From Terriglobia bacterium (GTDB lineage Bacteria; Acidobacteriota; Terriglobia; JAIQFV01): 64,000 bases of DNA. The stretch is from NCBI GenBank assembly GCA_028716525.1, contig JAQUPQ010000003.1, positions 1-64,000 on the forward strand, written 5' to 3'. Under the pieces are notes generated by a model, which was not told the DNA's origin, did no database searches, and worked only from the letters and a program-made list of their open reading frames with translations. Each line of letters opens with the position of its first letter. The first letter of the stretch is position 1. Positions 17,957 to 26,815 of the stretch are shown one piece after another. Made by a program: the position numbers and the translations under genes.

Positions 17957-18676
17957 ATGCGTCCAATGAGTCAACGTTCTTGGTGTTTGGGAACACTTGC
18001 AGTGCTGGGTGTGATGATTTACATGGGTTCGATCGCTTTCGCGCAACCGCGCGGCGGCATGATGGGCGGCGGACCGATGCTGTCGGGATTGCTGCATCCC
18101 AAGGTGGGCTATGGCGCCGTTTATGAATCGGTCAACGGCCAGGGGGAAACCTCCCGCATGTCGATGGCCGTCGTGGGCAAAGAAGAAGTTCAGGGCACCA
18201 CGGGATATTGGATGGAAATTTCGTTTGCCGATCCTCGAAGCGGCGGCGATATGGTCATGAAGTACCTCCTGGCCCCACAAGGCACCAGCGTTCACTTCTA
18301 TCGCGTCATCATGAAGAATGCGGCTTTGGGTGTGGTGGAGATGCCGGAAATGATGACGGACCGGATCAATCAGACGGTGGGCCAAGGACTCAGCACGACA
18401 CTGGCAGGCATGGGAAAGAATCTCGGCACGGAAGTGATCACGACCAAAGCCGGACCCAAGAAATGTACGCATTGGCAGCGAGAAAACAACGGGGTCACCT
18501 CCGACGTCTGGATCAACGAAGACGTCTACCCGACCTCACTGGTGAAGAGCGTAACCAAGACGGCTAATGGCACGCATACCATGACCTTGATCGAAGAATT
18601 GTCCAATGCCACTACCAAGATCATCGAACAACCCAAACCGTTTGCCATGCCGGGAATGCGGCCTCCAGGAAACTAG
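17957..18676 (+). CDS. Secreted protein of unknown function, methionine-rich
   Basis: 239 residues from ATG 17957, with GGAGG 4 nt upstream. Signal peptide about 1-29 ending SIAFAQ. The mature start PRGGMMGGGPML is Gly/Met-rich, followed by a beta-rich body (VGYGAVYESVNGQGETSRM, TGYWMEISFADP) and a C-terminal Pro/Met segment. I do not recognise the family; it resembles small exported proteins of the DUF4412 kind only in layout. The start was moved in from a longer frame because of the signal peptide and ribosome-binding site. Confidence 0.6.
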   Translation: MRPMSQRSWCLGTLAVLGVMIYMGSIAFAQPRGGMMGGGPMLSGLLHPKVGYGAVYESVNGQGETSRMSMAVVGKEEVQGTTGYWMEISFADPRSGGDMVMKYLLAPQGTSVHFYRVIMKNAALGVVEMPEMMTDRINQTVGQGLSTTLAGMGKNLGTEVITTKAGPKKCTHWQRENNGVTSDVWINEDVYPTSLVKSVTKTANGTHTMTLIEELSNATTKIIEQPKPFAMPGMRPPGN

Positions 18677-18700
18677 CCGCCTCGGCGCGTCCTCGGATTA

Positions 18701-18733
18701 ACGGGCTCCGCTTGGAGCCCGTTATTATTTTCA
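18701..18733. terminator. Rho-independent terminator, probably bidirectional
   Basis: Perfect 9-bp stem ACGGGCTCC/GGAGCCCGT with a GCTT loop, followed by TATTATTTT on the plus strand. It separates the converging genes at 17957-18676 and 18745-19200. Confidence 0.85.
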
Positions 18734-18744
18734 GGAGCGAGTAT

Positions 18745-19200
18745 TTATTGCTTTTTCGTAGGATTCGGAGAGTTTTGAGAGGGGTCCGCGCCGGAATGAG
18801 CGGCCCCCGAGTTGTGGGAAGAGTTATTCGCGCCGTGGTTGGAGGGAAGCACAACCACGATCTCTCCCTGCTTCCCCATCTGACCTTCTTCCCGAGCAAT
18901 GCGTTCCACGCCTTCAGGACTGCGCAACTCGTCGATTTCCTTCTTCAATCGTTGCTGTTCCTGGCGGGCCCGTTCCCGCTGCGTCTCCAACCGTTCCAAC
19001 GCCTGCCTCTGGTGGTGCAAAGCCAGAAAACCATTCTGGCCGAAAATCGCAGTCAATAGAATCAGGATGGAGATGCCGATAACCACCACCGACACCGCGG
19101 TCCGTGGGCGAATAATTTCCGACCACTCTCGAGGGGTTGGACGAAAGGGCTTACGGCGACTCTTACGCGATGGCCGCCGGGTGTTGTAAACAATTCTCAT
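18745..19200 (-). CDS. Septum formation initiator family protein (FtsB/DivIC-like)
   Basis: 151 residues: basic cytoplasmic N terminus, one membrane span (about 34-54, AVSVVVIGISILILLTAIFG), a coiled coil (about 62-92, RQALERLETQRERARQEQQR), then SPEGVERIAREEGQMGKQGEIVVVL, the typical DivIC/FtsB end. A low-complexity Ser/Asn/Pro tail of about 30 residues follows. Works with FtsL and FtsQ in the divisome. The next gene upstream on the same strand is a phosphohexomutase, about 28 nt away. Confidence 0.8.
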   Translation of the reverse strand: MRIVYNTRRPSRKSRRKPFRPTPREWSEIIRPRTAVSVVVIGISILILLTAIFGQNGFLALHHQRQALERLETQRERARQEQQRLKKEIDELRSPEGVERIAREEGQMGKQGEIVVVLPSNHGANNSSHNSGAAHSGADPSQNSPNPTKKQ

Positions 19201-19227
19201 GAAAGTTTCTCTCGAGACGGGTGAAAC

Positions 19228-20652
19228 TCAGACCGCCAGCAGTTGATTCAAAGCCCGCTGCAGTTTTCGGAGCTGTGCCGGTGTCGAGGCCTCACAATAA
19301 CACCGCGCCACGGGTTCAGTTCCCGACAGCCGGACCAGCACCCAGGCGCCATCTTTAAAGATCACTTTTCGGCCGTCGATGGAAATTTCCCGCTCCACGG
19401 CGGGGAATCCGGCCAGATTATTGAATAGCCCGGGGAGGTTTTCAATCTTTTTCTGGACGAATTTGCGATCGTCTTGAGACACCTGGATGTTTATCCGGGA
19501 GTTGTAGAACGCTCCGACACGACGGAATAATTCGCGGCGTTGTTGTTGCAGGGATTTCCTCCGAACCGCCACCATTTCAGCCGCCAAAAGACACGCCAGA
19601 ATGCCATCCTTTTCCGGAACGTGACCGCGAATCGACAAGCCGGCGCTCTCCTCGCCGCCGATTACAAGCTCATCGTGCTTGATCAAATCCCCCACGTACT
19701 TGAAACCCACGGGTGTCTCTAAGAGTTTTCGATCATGGTACGCCGCGACCGCATCAAGAAGGTGGGTGGTCGCAACCGAGCGTCCGATTCCGCCCTTCAG
19801 GCGGCGTTCCACGATCAAGTAATCCGCGGCCAGGCCAATCAAATCGTTGGGTATGATAAACGATCCGTCGCGATCCAGGACGCCGAAGCGGTCGGCGTCG
19901 CCATCAGTCGAAATTCCCAACCCTGCGCGCGACGCTTTCATGGCTTGACGCAGATCTTGAAGATGATTTTCAGAAGGGTCGGGCGCGTGTCCACCAAATG
20001 AGGGATCCGGATTGTCGTTAACACACTCCAGAAGAATTCGAAACTGTTTGGCAATTTGCTTGATCACGCTTGCACCCACACCGTGCTGAGGATCATAAAC
20101 AAGATGCAGCTTCGATTTTCGGATGGCATCAAAATCAACCAGCCGGGCCAAATGATCGATATACGGTTGCTCCAGTTTCACGATGTGAAGATGGGGATGT
20201 TGCAATTGTGGAACCTGTTGGACATCTTTCGAAGTGAGTTTCTCCAGCACCGTTTCGATGGCGTGAGTCACCTGCGGCAGGGCCGGTCCTCCATCGGAAG
20301 AAGAAAACTTTATTCCATTGTATTCCGGGGGATTATGACTGGCGGTAATGTTGAGCGCGCCGGAGACTGTGGCGCGCTTGTCGTGAATCACTCCATATGC
20401 TATGGTCGGCGTCGGCGTTGGAGCATGACACAAATCCACACGCACATTGTGGGCCAGCAGGGTGCGGGCGGCTTCTTCAGCAAAAGCCCGCGACAAGAAG
20501 CGCGTGTCGTATCCAATAATCACGCGGCCCGCGGCCCCGGATGTGCCCTGCAGATATCGGGCGATGGCTTCAACCACCAAACGAACGTTTGCAAAGGTGA
20601 CTTCCTCGGCAATAATGCCGCGCCAGCCGGAAGTCCCGAATCTCAGCGCCAT
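19228..20652 (-). CDS. Phosphoglucomutase/phosphomannomutase family protein
   Basis: 474 residues from ATG 20652 (MALRFGTSGWRG), AAGGAG about 10 nt upstream. Alpha-D-phosphohexomutase: phosphoserine loop ALNITASHNPPEYNGIKF, metal loop STDGDADRFG, sugar loop GGEESAGLSIRGH and phosphate-binding RLSGTEP. Interconverts hexose 1- and 6-phosphates; whether glucose, mannose or glucosamine is the substrate cannot be told from sequence. The gene for a divisome protein lies downstream. Confidence 0.9.
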   Translation of the reverse strand: MALRFGTSGWRGIIAEEVTFANVRLVVEAIARYLQGTSGAAGRVIIGYDTRFLSRAFAEEAARTLLAHNVRVDLCHAPTPTPTIAYGVIHDKRATVSGALNITASHNPPEYNGIKFSSSDGGPALPQVTHAIETVLEKLTSKDVQQVPQLQHPHLHIVKLEQPYIDHLARLVDFDAIRKSKLHLVYDPQHGVGASVIKQIAKQFRILLECVNDNPDPSFGGHAPDPSENHLQDLRQAMKASRAGLGISTDGDADRFGVLDRDGSFIIPNDLIGLAADYLIVERRLKGGIGRSVATTHLLDAVAAYHDRKLLETPVGFKYVGDLIKHDELVIGGEESAGLSIRGHVPEKDGILACLLAAEMVAVRRKSLQQQRRELFRRVGAFYNSRINIQVSQDDRKFVQKKIENLPGLFNNLAGFPAVEREISIDGRKVIFKDGAWVLVRLSGTEPVARCYCEASTPAQLRKLQRALNQLLAV

Positions 20653-20705
20653 GCCAGGTCGCTCCTTGAACCCCTTCGCGTCCTGCCCCACCTCGGGAGA
20701 ATGTT

Positions 20706-21032
20706 ATGACTGACAAGATCATCGTTTTTGTGACCGCTGGAAAAATCACGGAGGCCAAACGAATTGCGCGCCGCCTGGTAGAAAAACGCCTGGCCGCCTG
20801 TGTCAGCGTGATTCCAAAAATCACATCCGTCTACACCTGGAAAAACCGCGTTGAAACTCAGGAGGAATGTCTGTTGCTCATCAAAACGCGACGGCAGCGC
20901 TTTGATGAATTGCGTCAGTGTATCGAGAGCCTGCATAGCTACGAAGTGCCCGAGATCATCGCCGCGCCGATCGTTGAAGGCGCCGCCAACTACCTGAACT
21001 GGATCGAACAAGTCGTGCCCGCCGAAGGCTGA
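20706..21032 (+). CDS. cutA: CutA family divalent-cation tolerance protein
   Basis: 108 residues, full length. FVTAGKITEAKRIARRLVEKRLAACVSV-type N terminus (here AKRIARRLVEKRLAACVSVI), then SVYTWKNRVETQEE and the C-terminal SYEVPEIIAAPIVEG. A trimeric ferredoxin-like protein linked to copper tolerance in E. coli; its general role is unclear. Divergent from the phosphohexomutase and convergent with the transsulfuration gene. Confidence 0.92.
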   Translation: MTDKIIVFVTAGKITEAKRIARRLVEKRLAACVSVIPKITSVYTWKNRVETQEECLLLIKTRRQRFDELRQCIESLHSYEVPEIIAAPIVEGAANYLNWIEQVVPAEG

Positions 21033-21065
21033 ATCGAATCCCCGGCCGGCAGGATCATGCCTTCG

Positions 21066-22205
21066 TCAAATTCTTCCCAGCGCCGTCTTCAAATCTTCGA
21101 CCAAGTCTTCCACATTCTCAAGGCCCACCGAGAGGCGCACCAATCCGTCCGAAATACCCAGCCGCAGGCGTTCTTCCCGCGGCACGCTGGCGTGCGTCAT
21201 GGTGGCGGGATGAGAGATCAAACTTTCCACGCCGCCCAAACTCTCAGCCAGCGAAAATAACTTCGTCCCTTCCAAAACCTTTCTGGCCCTTCCGAGCGAA
21301 CCCGTTTCGAACGATATCATGCTGCCAAAGCCCGACATTTGACGCTTCGCCAATGCAAACTGGGGGTGGGTCTTCAGTCCGGGATAATACACCTTTTTGA
21401 CTCCGGGGTGACGCGCCAGAAAAGCGGCGATTTTTCGGCCGTTGAAATCGTGCTGCCGCATGCGCACGCCCAGAGTCTTGGTACCGCGCAACAACAACCA
21501 GGAATCGAAGGGCGAAAGAATGGCGCCCACGGCATTCTGCAAAAATTTCACGCGTTCGGCATCTTCGGCGTGCTTCAGCACCACCATTCCTCCGACCGAG
21601 TCGCTGTGTCCGTTCAGAAATTTGGTGGTCGAATGGACTACGATGTCGGCGCCCAACGCCAACGGCCGCTGAAAATAGGGCGACATGAAGGTATTGTCGA
21701 CCACCAGCGTGGCCTTGGCGCGGCGGCTGGTCTTGGCAGCCGCTCGCAAGTCGGTCAGCGACATGACCGGATTGGTCGGCGTTTCCACATAAATCATACG
21801 GGTGGTTTCACGGACCGCCGCCTGCACCGCCGTCAGATTCGAAGTATCCACAAACGTGAATTGCAATCCGAATCGCTCCAGCACAAATCGAAACAAACGG
21901 AAGGTGCCGCCGTAAGTATTGTCGGAGCATATGACGTGATCTCCGGCTTTGAGCAATTTCAGGACGGTGTCGATGGCCGCCATTCCTGAAGAGAAGGCAT
22001 ACGCGGCTGTTCCCCCTTCCAGGATGCAGACATTTTTTTCCGCGGCCGCCCGTGTCGGATTTTGCGTTCGGGCATACTCGTACCCTTTGTGTTTGCCCAA
22101 ACCTTCTTGAACGTAAGTTGAAGTTTGAAAAATGGGAGTAATGATGGCGCTCGTCGCAGGATCGGGAATCTGCCCTCCATGAATGGCCTCGGTATCAAAA
22201 CCCAT
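21066..22205 (-). CDS. Cystathionine gamma-synthase/lyase family PLP enzyme
   Basis: 379 residues from ATG 22205, AAGGAG 5 nt upstream. Cys/Met metabolism PLP family: YEYARTQNPTR, SSGMAAI, the PLP-Lys segment VVHSTTKFLNGHSD and late SLGGVESLISHPATMTH. Either makes cystathionine from an activated homoserine or cleaves it to cysteine. The adjacent cysK (72 nt upstream, same strand) suggests a cysteine-supply pair; which direction it runs is not clear from sequence. Confidence 0.88.
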   Translation of the reverse strand: MGFDTEAIHGGQIPDPATSAIITPIFQTSTYVQEGLGKHKGYEYARTQNPTRAAAEKNVCILEGGTAAYAFSSGMAAIDTVLKLLKAGDHVICSDNTYGGTFRLFRFVLERFGLQFTFVDTSNLTAVQAAVRETTRMIYVETPTNPVMSLTDLRAAAKTSRRAKATLVVDNTFMSPYFQRPLALGADIVVHSTTKFLNGHSDSVGGMVVLKHAEDAERVKFLQNAVGAILSPFDSWLLLRGTKTLGVRMRQHDFNGRKIAAFLARHPGVKKVYYPGLKTHPQFALAKRQMSGFGSMISFETGSLGRARKVLEGTKLFSLAESLGGVESLISHPATMTHASVPREERLRLGISDGLVRLSVGLENVEDLVEDLKTALGRI

Positions 22206-22276
22206 AAGGACTCCTTTGAATCTCATAAACATTAAAGGGATGAAGCTCGCATCTCCAAATTCGGATAAGCGAGAAC

Positions 22277-23197
22277 CTAATCAAAGATATTTTTGCTGAG
22301 ATAGCGCTCGCCGCTGTCGGGAATAATGGTGACCACGTTTTTCCCCGGCCCCAGCCGCTTGGCAATTTGCACGGCAGCGAACACATTCGCGCCGCCGGAT
22401 CCTCCCGCCAAAACACCTTCCTCATGAGCCAAGCGCTTGAGCGTGGCAAACGAGTCGGCGTCCATCACCGTAACGACTTCGTCGGCCAGACCCATATCCA
22501 GTGTTTTCGGAACAAAGCTGTTTCCAATCCCTTCCACCTTGTGCGAGCCGGCTTTTCCGCCGCCAAATATCGATCCCTGGGGCTCTACCACCGCCGCCCA
22601 CAAGGTCGGGATGCGTTCTTTCAAATATCGCGCCACGCCGGTAAACGTGCCGCCGGTACCGGCCCCGATGGCGATGGCGTCGACCTTACCGTCCATTTGC
22701 TGAAAGATTTCAGGCCCCGTGGTCTCGTAATGAATCTTGGGATTGGAAGGATTCTCGAATTGTTGGGGGACGTAGGAATCGGGAATTTGATCGGCTTTCT
22801 CGAAGGCCCGGCGGATGGCGCCCTCCATTCCTTCGGACCGCGGCGTAATGACGACTTCGCCGCCCAAGGCCCGCATCAGCGTCATTTTTTCCTGACTGAA
22901 ACCCTCCGGCACCATCAGGATGACGCGATATCCAAGTTTCACGCCGATCAAGGCCAGGCCGACTCCGGTGTTTCCGGCGGTCGGCTCGATGATCGTTCCG
23001 CCCTTCTTCAAATGCCCGCCGGCTTCGGCGTCACGGATCAAACCTACGGCGGTGCGGTCCTTAATCGATCCGCCGGGATTGAACGTTTCCATTTTGACCC
23101 AAATGGCTGCCGCCGGTTCCTTGCAAATTTTTTCCAGATGAAGAATCGGAGTATTCCCGATCAGATCCTGAATACTTTCTGTCCGAGACAAATGCAT
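22277..23197 (-). CDS. cysK: Cysteine synthase
   Basis: 306 residues. Fold-type II PLP enzyme: K46 in NPGGSIKDRTA is the Schiff-base lysine, TAGNTGVGLAL binds substrate and GAGTGGTFTGV the phosphate of PLP. Forms cysteine from O-acetylserine and sulfide. Length and lack of a CBS domain favour CysK over cystathionine beta-synthase, though short bacterial CBS enzymes look alike. GAGGGG lies 3 nt before the ATG. Operon with the downstream cystathionine enzyme. Confidence 0.88.
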   Translation of the reverse strand: MHLSRTESIQDLIGNTPILHLEKICKEPAAAIWVKMETFNPGGSIKDRTAVGLIRDAEAGGHLKKGGTIIEPTAGNTGVGLALIGVKLGYRVILMVPEGFSQEKMTLMRALGGEVVITPRSEGMEGAIRRAFEKADQIPDSYVPQQFENPSNPKIHYETTGPEIFQQMDGKVDAIAIGAGTGGTFTGVARYLKERIPTLWAAVVEPQGSIFGGGKAGSHKVEGIGNSFVPKTLDMGLADEVVTVMDADSFATLKRLAHEEGVLAGGSGGANVFAAVQIAKRLGPGKNVVTIIPDSGERYLSKNIFD

Positions 23198-23300
23198 GGG
23201 CCCCTCGCTTGGATGATTGCGCACATCAGGTAAGATAATCAGCAGACAAACCGTTCGAAGTTATCCGAATCATTTGGGAGTGTCAACCCGAAAGTCCGCC

Positions 23301-23330
23301 TTGGCAATGACCCGCGAAAAGAGTTTTAAT
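23301..23330 (+). promoter_or_regulatory. Candidate promoter for the amidohydrolase gene
   Basis: TTGGCA (23301-23306) and TTTAAT (23325-23330) with 18 nt between, about 130 nt before the start codon. Five of six and four of six matches to consensus. Confidence 0.3.
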
Positions 23331-23459
23331 AGTGCGGCTCCGGCACGGATTCGATATTGAACGGTGGCCACAATCTTTCGAAGCACACCTCACAGGAAAT
23401 CAGGCGGGCCCGTGGTTTCCGGGTTTTTAAAAATTTCGCCTTTCGAGAAAGGAACCGCC

Positions 23460-24671
23460 ATGAAATGGATCCATTCCGCGTTTCTCTTTTTGTTGATGGT
23501 CTCCATCAATTTTGCTCAATCGAAGCCTATTACCATTCACGTGGGAACACTTCTGGACGGCCAGGGTGGGATATTACAAAATGTGACGCTCGTCATCACC
23601 GATTCCAAAATTACGAAAATCGAACCTTCTCGTCCGGGACCCGCCGATTACGATTTTTCAAAACTCACCGTTCTGCCCGGCCTCATCGACACCCATAATC
23701 ATCTTTCCTGGCACTTTGGACCGGATGGCCGCTTTGTCGCTCACGATACGTCGCCCGCTGAGACGCTGGGTTACACCCTGGAAAATGGTTTCGTCACCAT
23801 AGAAAGTGGCGTCACGACGGTTCAAGAACTGGGCAGCGCTATCGATAAAGACGCCCGGGCTGCTTTTGCGCGCGGCGTTCTGCCCGGCCCGCGTGTGATC
23901 ACGTCTTTGCAACCCATCACAAATTCAAAACTCTCACCTGAAGAAATTCGAGAACAGGTGCGGCAACGCAAAGCCGAGGGCGCCGATGTCACTAAAATTT
24001 TTGCGTCCAAGAGCATTCGCGATGGAGGAGGAGCTACCCTCACGCGCGAACAGATCGAAGCCGCCTGCGGGGAAGCCAAAGCTCAGGGATTGCGGTCCGT
24101 CGTTCATGTCTACGGCGACGAAACCATCCGGCAGGTGGTGGAGGCCGGTTGCACCAGCGTCGAACATGGGACGTTTGTGAGCGATGAGACTCTTAAGCTG
24201 ATGGCTTCGCGGGGGACGTATTTCGATCCGAATGTTGGACTTGTGGCCCAAAACTACCTGTTGAATCGCTCCCGCTACCAGGGCATCGGCAATTACGACG
24301 AGGCCGGATTTGCAGCCATGGAGAAGGTTATTCCCCAAAATCTGGAAATGTTCAAAAGAGCGCTCCGAATCCCGGGATTAAAAATCATCTTTGGAACCGA
24401 CGCCGTAGCCGGTGCACATGGAAGAAATGTGGAGGAATTGATTTTCCGGGTTCAGGCCGGAGGGCAGGACCCGCAGGCAGCCATTATTTCAGCCACTTCC
24501 CTGGCTGCGCAGTCGTTGCATTTAGAAAACCAGATTGGGACGATCCGTCCCGGAATGCAAGCCGATCTCATCGCGGTGGAAGGAGACCCGCTGAAAGATA
24601 TGACAGCCTTGCGGCGAGTGGTTTTCGTGATGAAGGGCGGGGACGTGATCAAGTATCGCCCTTCCCGATGA
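23460..24671 (+). CDS. Secreted metal-dependent amidohydrolase
   Basis: 403 residues. Signal peptide 1-20 (SAFLFLLMVSINFAQ). Amidohydrolase superfamily (imidazolonepropionase-like): metal ligands in GLIDTHNHLSWH, a lysine in ADVTKIFASKS likely to be carboxylated, SVVHVYGDE, SVEHGTFV and the Asp in IFGTDAV. The complete metal site suggests an active hydrolase of C-N bonds, perhaps a dipeptidase; the substrate is unknown. AAAGGA precedes the ATG. Converges on dienelactone hydrolase with a palindrome between. Confidence 0.85.
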   Translation: MKWIHSAFLFLLMVSINFAQSKPITIHVGTLLDGQGGILQNVTLVITDSKITKIEPSRPGPADYDFSKLTVLPGLIDTHNHLSWHFGPDGRFVAHDTSPAETLGYTLENGFVTIESGVTTVQELGSAIDKDARAAFARGVLPGPRVITSLQPITNSKLSPEEIREQVRQRKAEGADVTKIFASKSIRDGGGATLTREQIEAACGEAKAQGLRSVVHVYGDETIRQVVEAGCTSVEHGTFVSDETLKLMASRGTYFDPNVGLVAQNYLLNRSRYQGIGNYDEAGFAAMEKVIPQNLEMFKRALRIPGLKIIFGTDAVAGAHGRNVEELIFRVQAGGQDPQAAIISATSLAAQSLHLENQIGTIRPGMQADLIAVEGDPLKDMTALRRVVFVMKGGDVIKYRPSR

Positions 24672-24680
24672 ATGCAGACG

Positions 24681-24754
24681 AAAGAGTGGGGACAGGCACC
24701 TTTTACTCAATCCATCACGAATTTTCAGCGGGCGGGTGCCTGTCCCCACTCTTT
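24681..24754. repeat. GGGGACAGGCACC palindromic element, copy 2
   Basis: Perfect 20-bp arms, 24681-24700 and 24735-24754, around a 34-nt loop, the same loop length as copy 1 and with CGAAT at the same loop positions (18-22). Lies between convergent genes; its right arm ends at the first base of the dienelactone hydrolase stop codon. May act as a two-way terminator. Confidence 0.9.
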
Positions 24755-25467
24755 CAATCTAAGTTCTTGTGTAAGAACTCCAGCACACGACGCCAAGCGT
24801 CGGCGGCGGCATCGGCGTTGTAGACTTCCGGTCGCATATTGTTGAAGAACGCGTGCTGGGCCTTCGGATAAATGAACACTTCCCCCTGAATGCCATACTT
24901 CTTAATGGCCGCTGTCAACCGCTCCATCTTGGCAATGGTGATCCATTGATCGAGTCCGGCCCCAATAAAAAGAAGCGGACAGTGAATGTTCTTGACGGGA
25001 TCGTCGGGATCAGGAATATCGCCATAAAACGGTGCAGCCGCCTTTAAATCCGATATGTGGCACGCCGCCAGCAACGCGATGCTGCCGCCCATGCAAAACC
25101 CGGTAATACCGATGCGCCCCGCTTTGACGAATGTCTGCGGCTTCAAGTGATTGAACGCGGCGCGCACGCGTTTTAATGCTTCTTCAGATTTCATTTCGTT
25201 CATGAACTTGGCCGCTTCATCCTTGTCCTTGGCCACTCGGCCGTCGTAAAGGTCGACCGCCAAAGTCACAAAACCTTCCCGGGCATATCGCCGTGCCACA
25301 TCTTTAATGTGATCGTTCAGGCCATACCACTCGTGCGTCAGCAACAGCCCCGGCAGCGCCAAAGCGGTCTTCGGATGCGCCAGATAACCACCGACCTCCA
25401 AGTCGCCCTCCTTGAATTTGACGAACTGGGCTTCAATTTCGGATTCCGGATATTTAGACGATGTCAT
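24754..25467 (-). CDS. Dienelactone hydrolase family protein
   Basis: 237 residues from ATG 25467 with AAGGAG upstream. Alpha/beta hydrolase: nucleophile C125 in GFCMGG, acid D173 in GAGLDQW and H205 in PKAQHAF form the Cys-Asp-His triad of dienelactone hydrolases. No signal peptide, so cytoplasmic. Other ring-cleavage genes are absent, so it need not act on dienelactone. Confidence 0.87.
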   Translation of the reverse strand: MTSSKYPESEIEAQFVKFKEGDLEVGGYLAHPKTALALPGLLLTHEWYGLNDHIKDVARRYAREGFVTLAVDLYDGRVAKDKDEAAKFMNEMKSEEALKRVRAAFNHLKPQTFVKAGRIGITGFCMGGSIALLAACHISDLKAAAPFYGDIPDPDDPVKNIHCPLLFIGAGLDQWITIAKMERLTAAIKKYGIQGEVFIYPKAQHAFFNNMRPEVYNADAAADAWRRVLEFLHKNLD

Positions 25468-25583
25468 TCCTTTTCTCCTTGAACACATTCATTATTACAA
25501 CACTTAATGTCGGATGGACTTTCATCTATGACACCTTGCACGCAGAACCATGAAAATGAAAACCCGAGCAACCCACATCCATC

Positions 25584-26366
25584 CTATTTATTTTTGGCAG
25601 TTCGGCTCGATAGAAAATAGCTTTTCAACTTAACGAGAGACGGCCAGGCATTGCCCATGGCCTTTTTGAAACGCGAAGAGCCTTCGGGCATCCAACGGGT
25701 GCTGCGTTCTTTGCCGGGGTTCGGGTCCAGCGAATAGGCATAGGCGGCGATGGAACGGCGAAACTCTCCCTCCGGAAAATTAATAGAGCTGTATCCATGC
25801 AGCGTGTAATCCCGGGTGAACATGATGACGCAGCGATTGAATCGCGGCTCCACCTCCGCCGCTCTCTCTGTGACGCGGTGCTTCAGCTTCAGCTCTCCGC
25901 CAAACTCCTTCTTCCAACCCTGGTTCAGATACAACAGGATATTCAGATTCCGGCGCCAGTTTCGATGCAGTGGATGATAATTGAAATCCACATGCATATC
26001 GAGAAAGCTGTTTCGGCCGCCCAGATGAATGCCTCCGCCAAAGAATTCCGAGTCGACAAAGACCTCCTGCCCTGTGATTCCAGCCAGCAGCAGCTGAAAA
26101 CGCTCCGAAGTAAAGTCGTCGTATAGTTCCCGGCACTCCGGGGAAAATTTCTTGAAATCGCCCTTCTCGAATTTATTCCGCGCGAAAATGTAATCGCGAC
26201 TCTTGTTGACGGGGTCTCTTCCGGGAACCGGCAAGGTCGGAATTGTCCGGAGCAATCGCGCGGCATCCGCAAAATCGTCGATGACGATGTGCTCGAAGGG
26301 CTCCGCAGCGAGAAACTGCCGCGTCAGCAATTCGCGTCTTTCTTCAATGGCCGTGAAGTTGATCAT
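25584..26366 (-). CDS. 2-oxoglutarate/Fe(II)-dependent oxygenase family protein
   Basis: 260 residues. The iron triad appears as H125-x-D127 (DMHVDFNYH) and H190 (DYTLHGYSS), with an Arg at 203-204 to bind 2-oxoglutarate. The layout matches prolyl-4-hydroxylase-type enzymes with a 2OG-FeII_Oxy_3 fold, including NILLYLNQGW and the GGELKL strand. Substrate unknown; proteins like this often modify sugars or proteins and lie near glycan genes, but none is adjacent here. Confidence 0.8.
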   Translation of the reverse strand: MINFTAIEERRELLTRQFLAAEPFEHIVIDDFADAARLLRTIPTLPVPGRDPVNKSRDYIFARNKFEKGDFKKFSPECRELYDDFTSERFQLLLAGITGQEVFVDSEFFGGGIHLGGRNSFLDMHVDFNYHPLHRNWRRNLNILLYLNQGWKKEFGGELKLKHRVTERAAEVEPRFNRCVIMFTRDYTLHGYSSINFPEGEFRRSIAAYAYSLDPNPGKERSTRWMPEGSSRFKKAMGNAWPSLVKLKSYFLSSRTAKNK

Positions 26367-26502
26367 GAAAAATCATCCTGCCGGATCGAAGCGAAATGTC
26401 TGGAATCACCGCCGGCACCTGCCTCGATGATTCACCTGAACAGAAGATCCTATCTTCTGCCCGCAAATATTATATGAAAGATGGGTGGACCTTTTTTGCA
26501 TC

Positions 26503-26594
26503 TGGCGGAGGCGGTAGGATTCGAACCCACGATCCCACTTCCGCGGGATAACGGTTTTCAAGACCGCCGCCTTCAACCACTCGGCCACGCCTCC
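26503..26594 (-). tRNA. tRNA-Ser (anticodon TGA)
   Basis: Minus-strand type II tRNA of 92 nt with a long variable arm: acceptor GGAGGCG/CGCCTCC, D-arm GTGGCCGAGTGGTTGAAGGC, anticodon loop CTTGAAA, T-arm GGTTCGAATCC, encoded CCA. Lies about 220 nt downstream of serS on the same strand. Confidence 0.95.
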
Positions 26595-26815
26595 GCACGA
26601 CATGGCAGTGTAACGAGGCCACTCGACATATGTCAATCAGACCGATTTTAAGGGGACGTGTAGTGCCAGCTCACTGAAGCGGCGGGTGCAATTCGCTCAC
26701 GGGTCAGCGAATCGATGGTGTTTCTTTCCAGCTCTTTGTCTGCTTTCTGACGACCGCCGCCTTATAAAACAGGCGGCGCCACCCGAGCATCAGCAGATTA
26801 GGGTTGCACCTCAAA

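Noticed and set aside
23364-23459. N-terminal extension of the amidohydrolase
   Set aside because: The 32 codons before 23460 would hide the signal peptide, and a good ribosome-binding site precedes the inner ATG.
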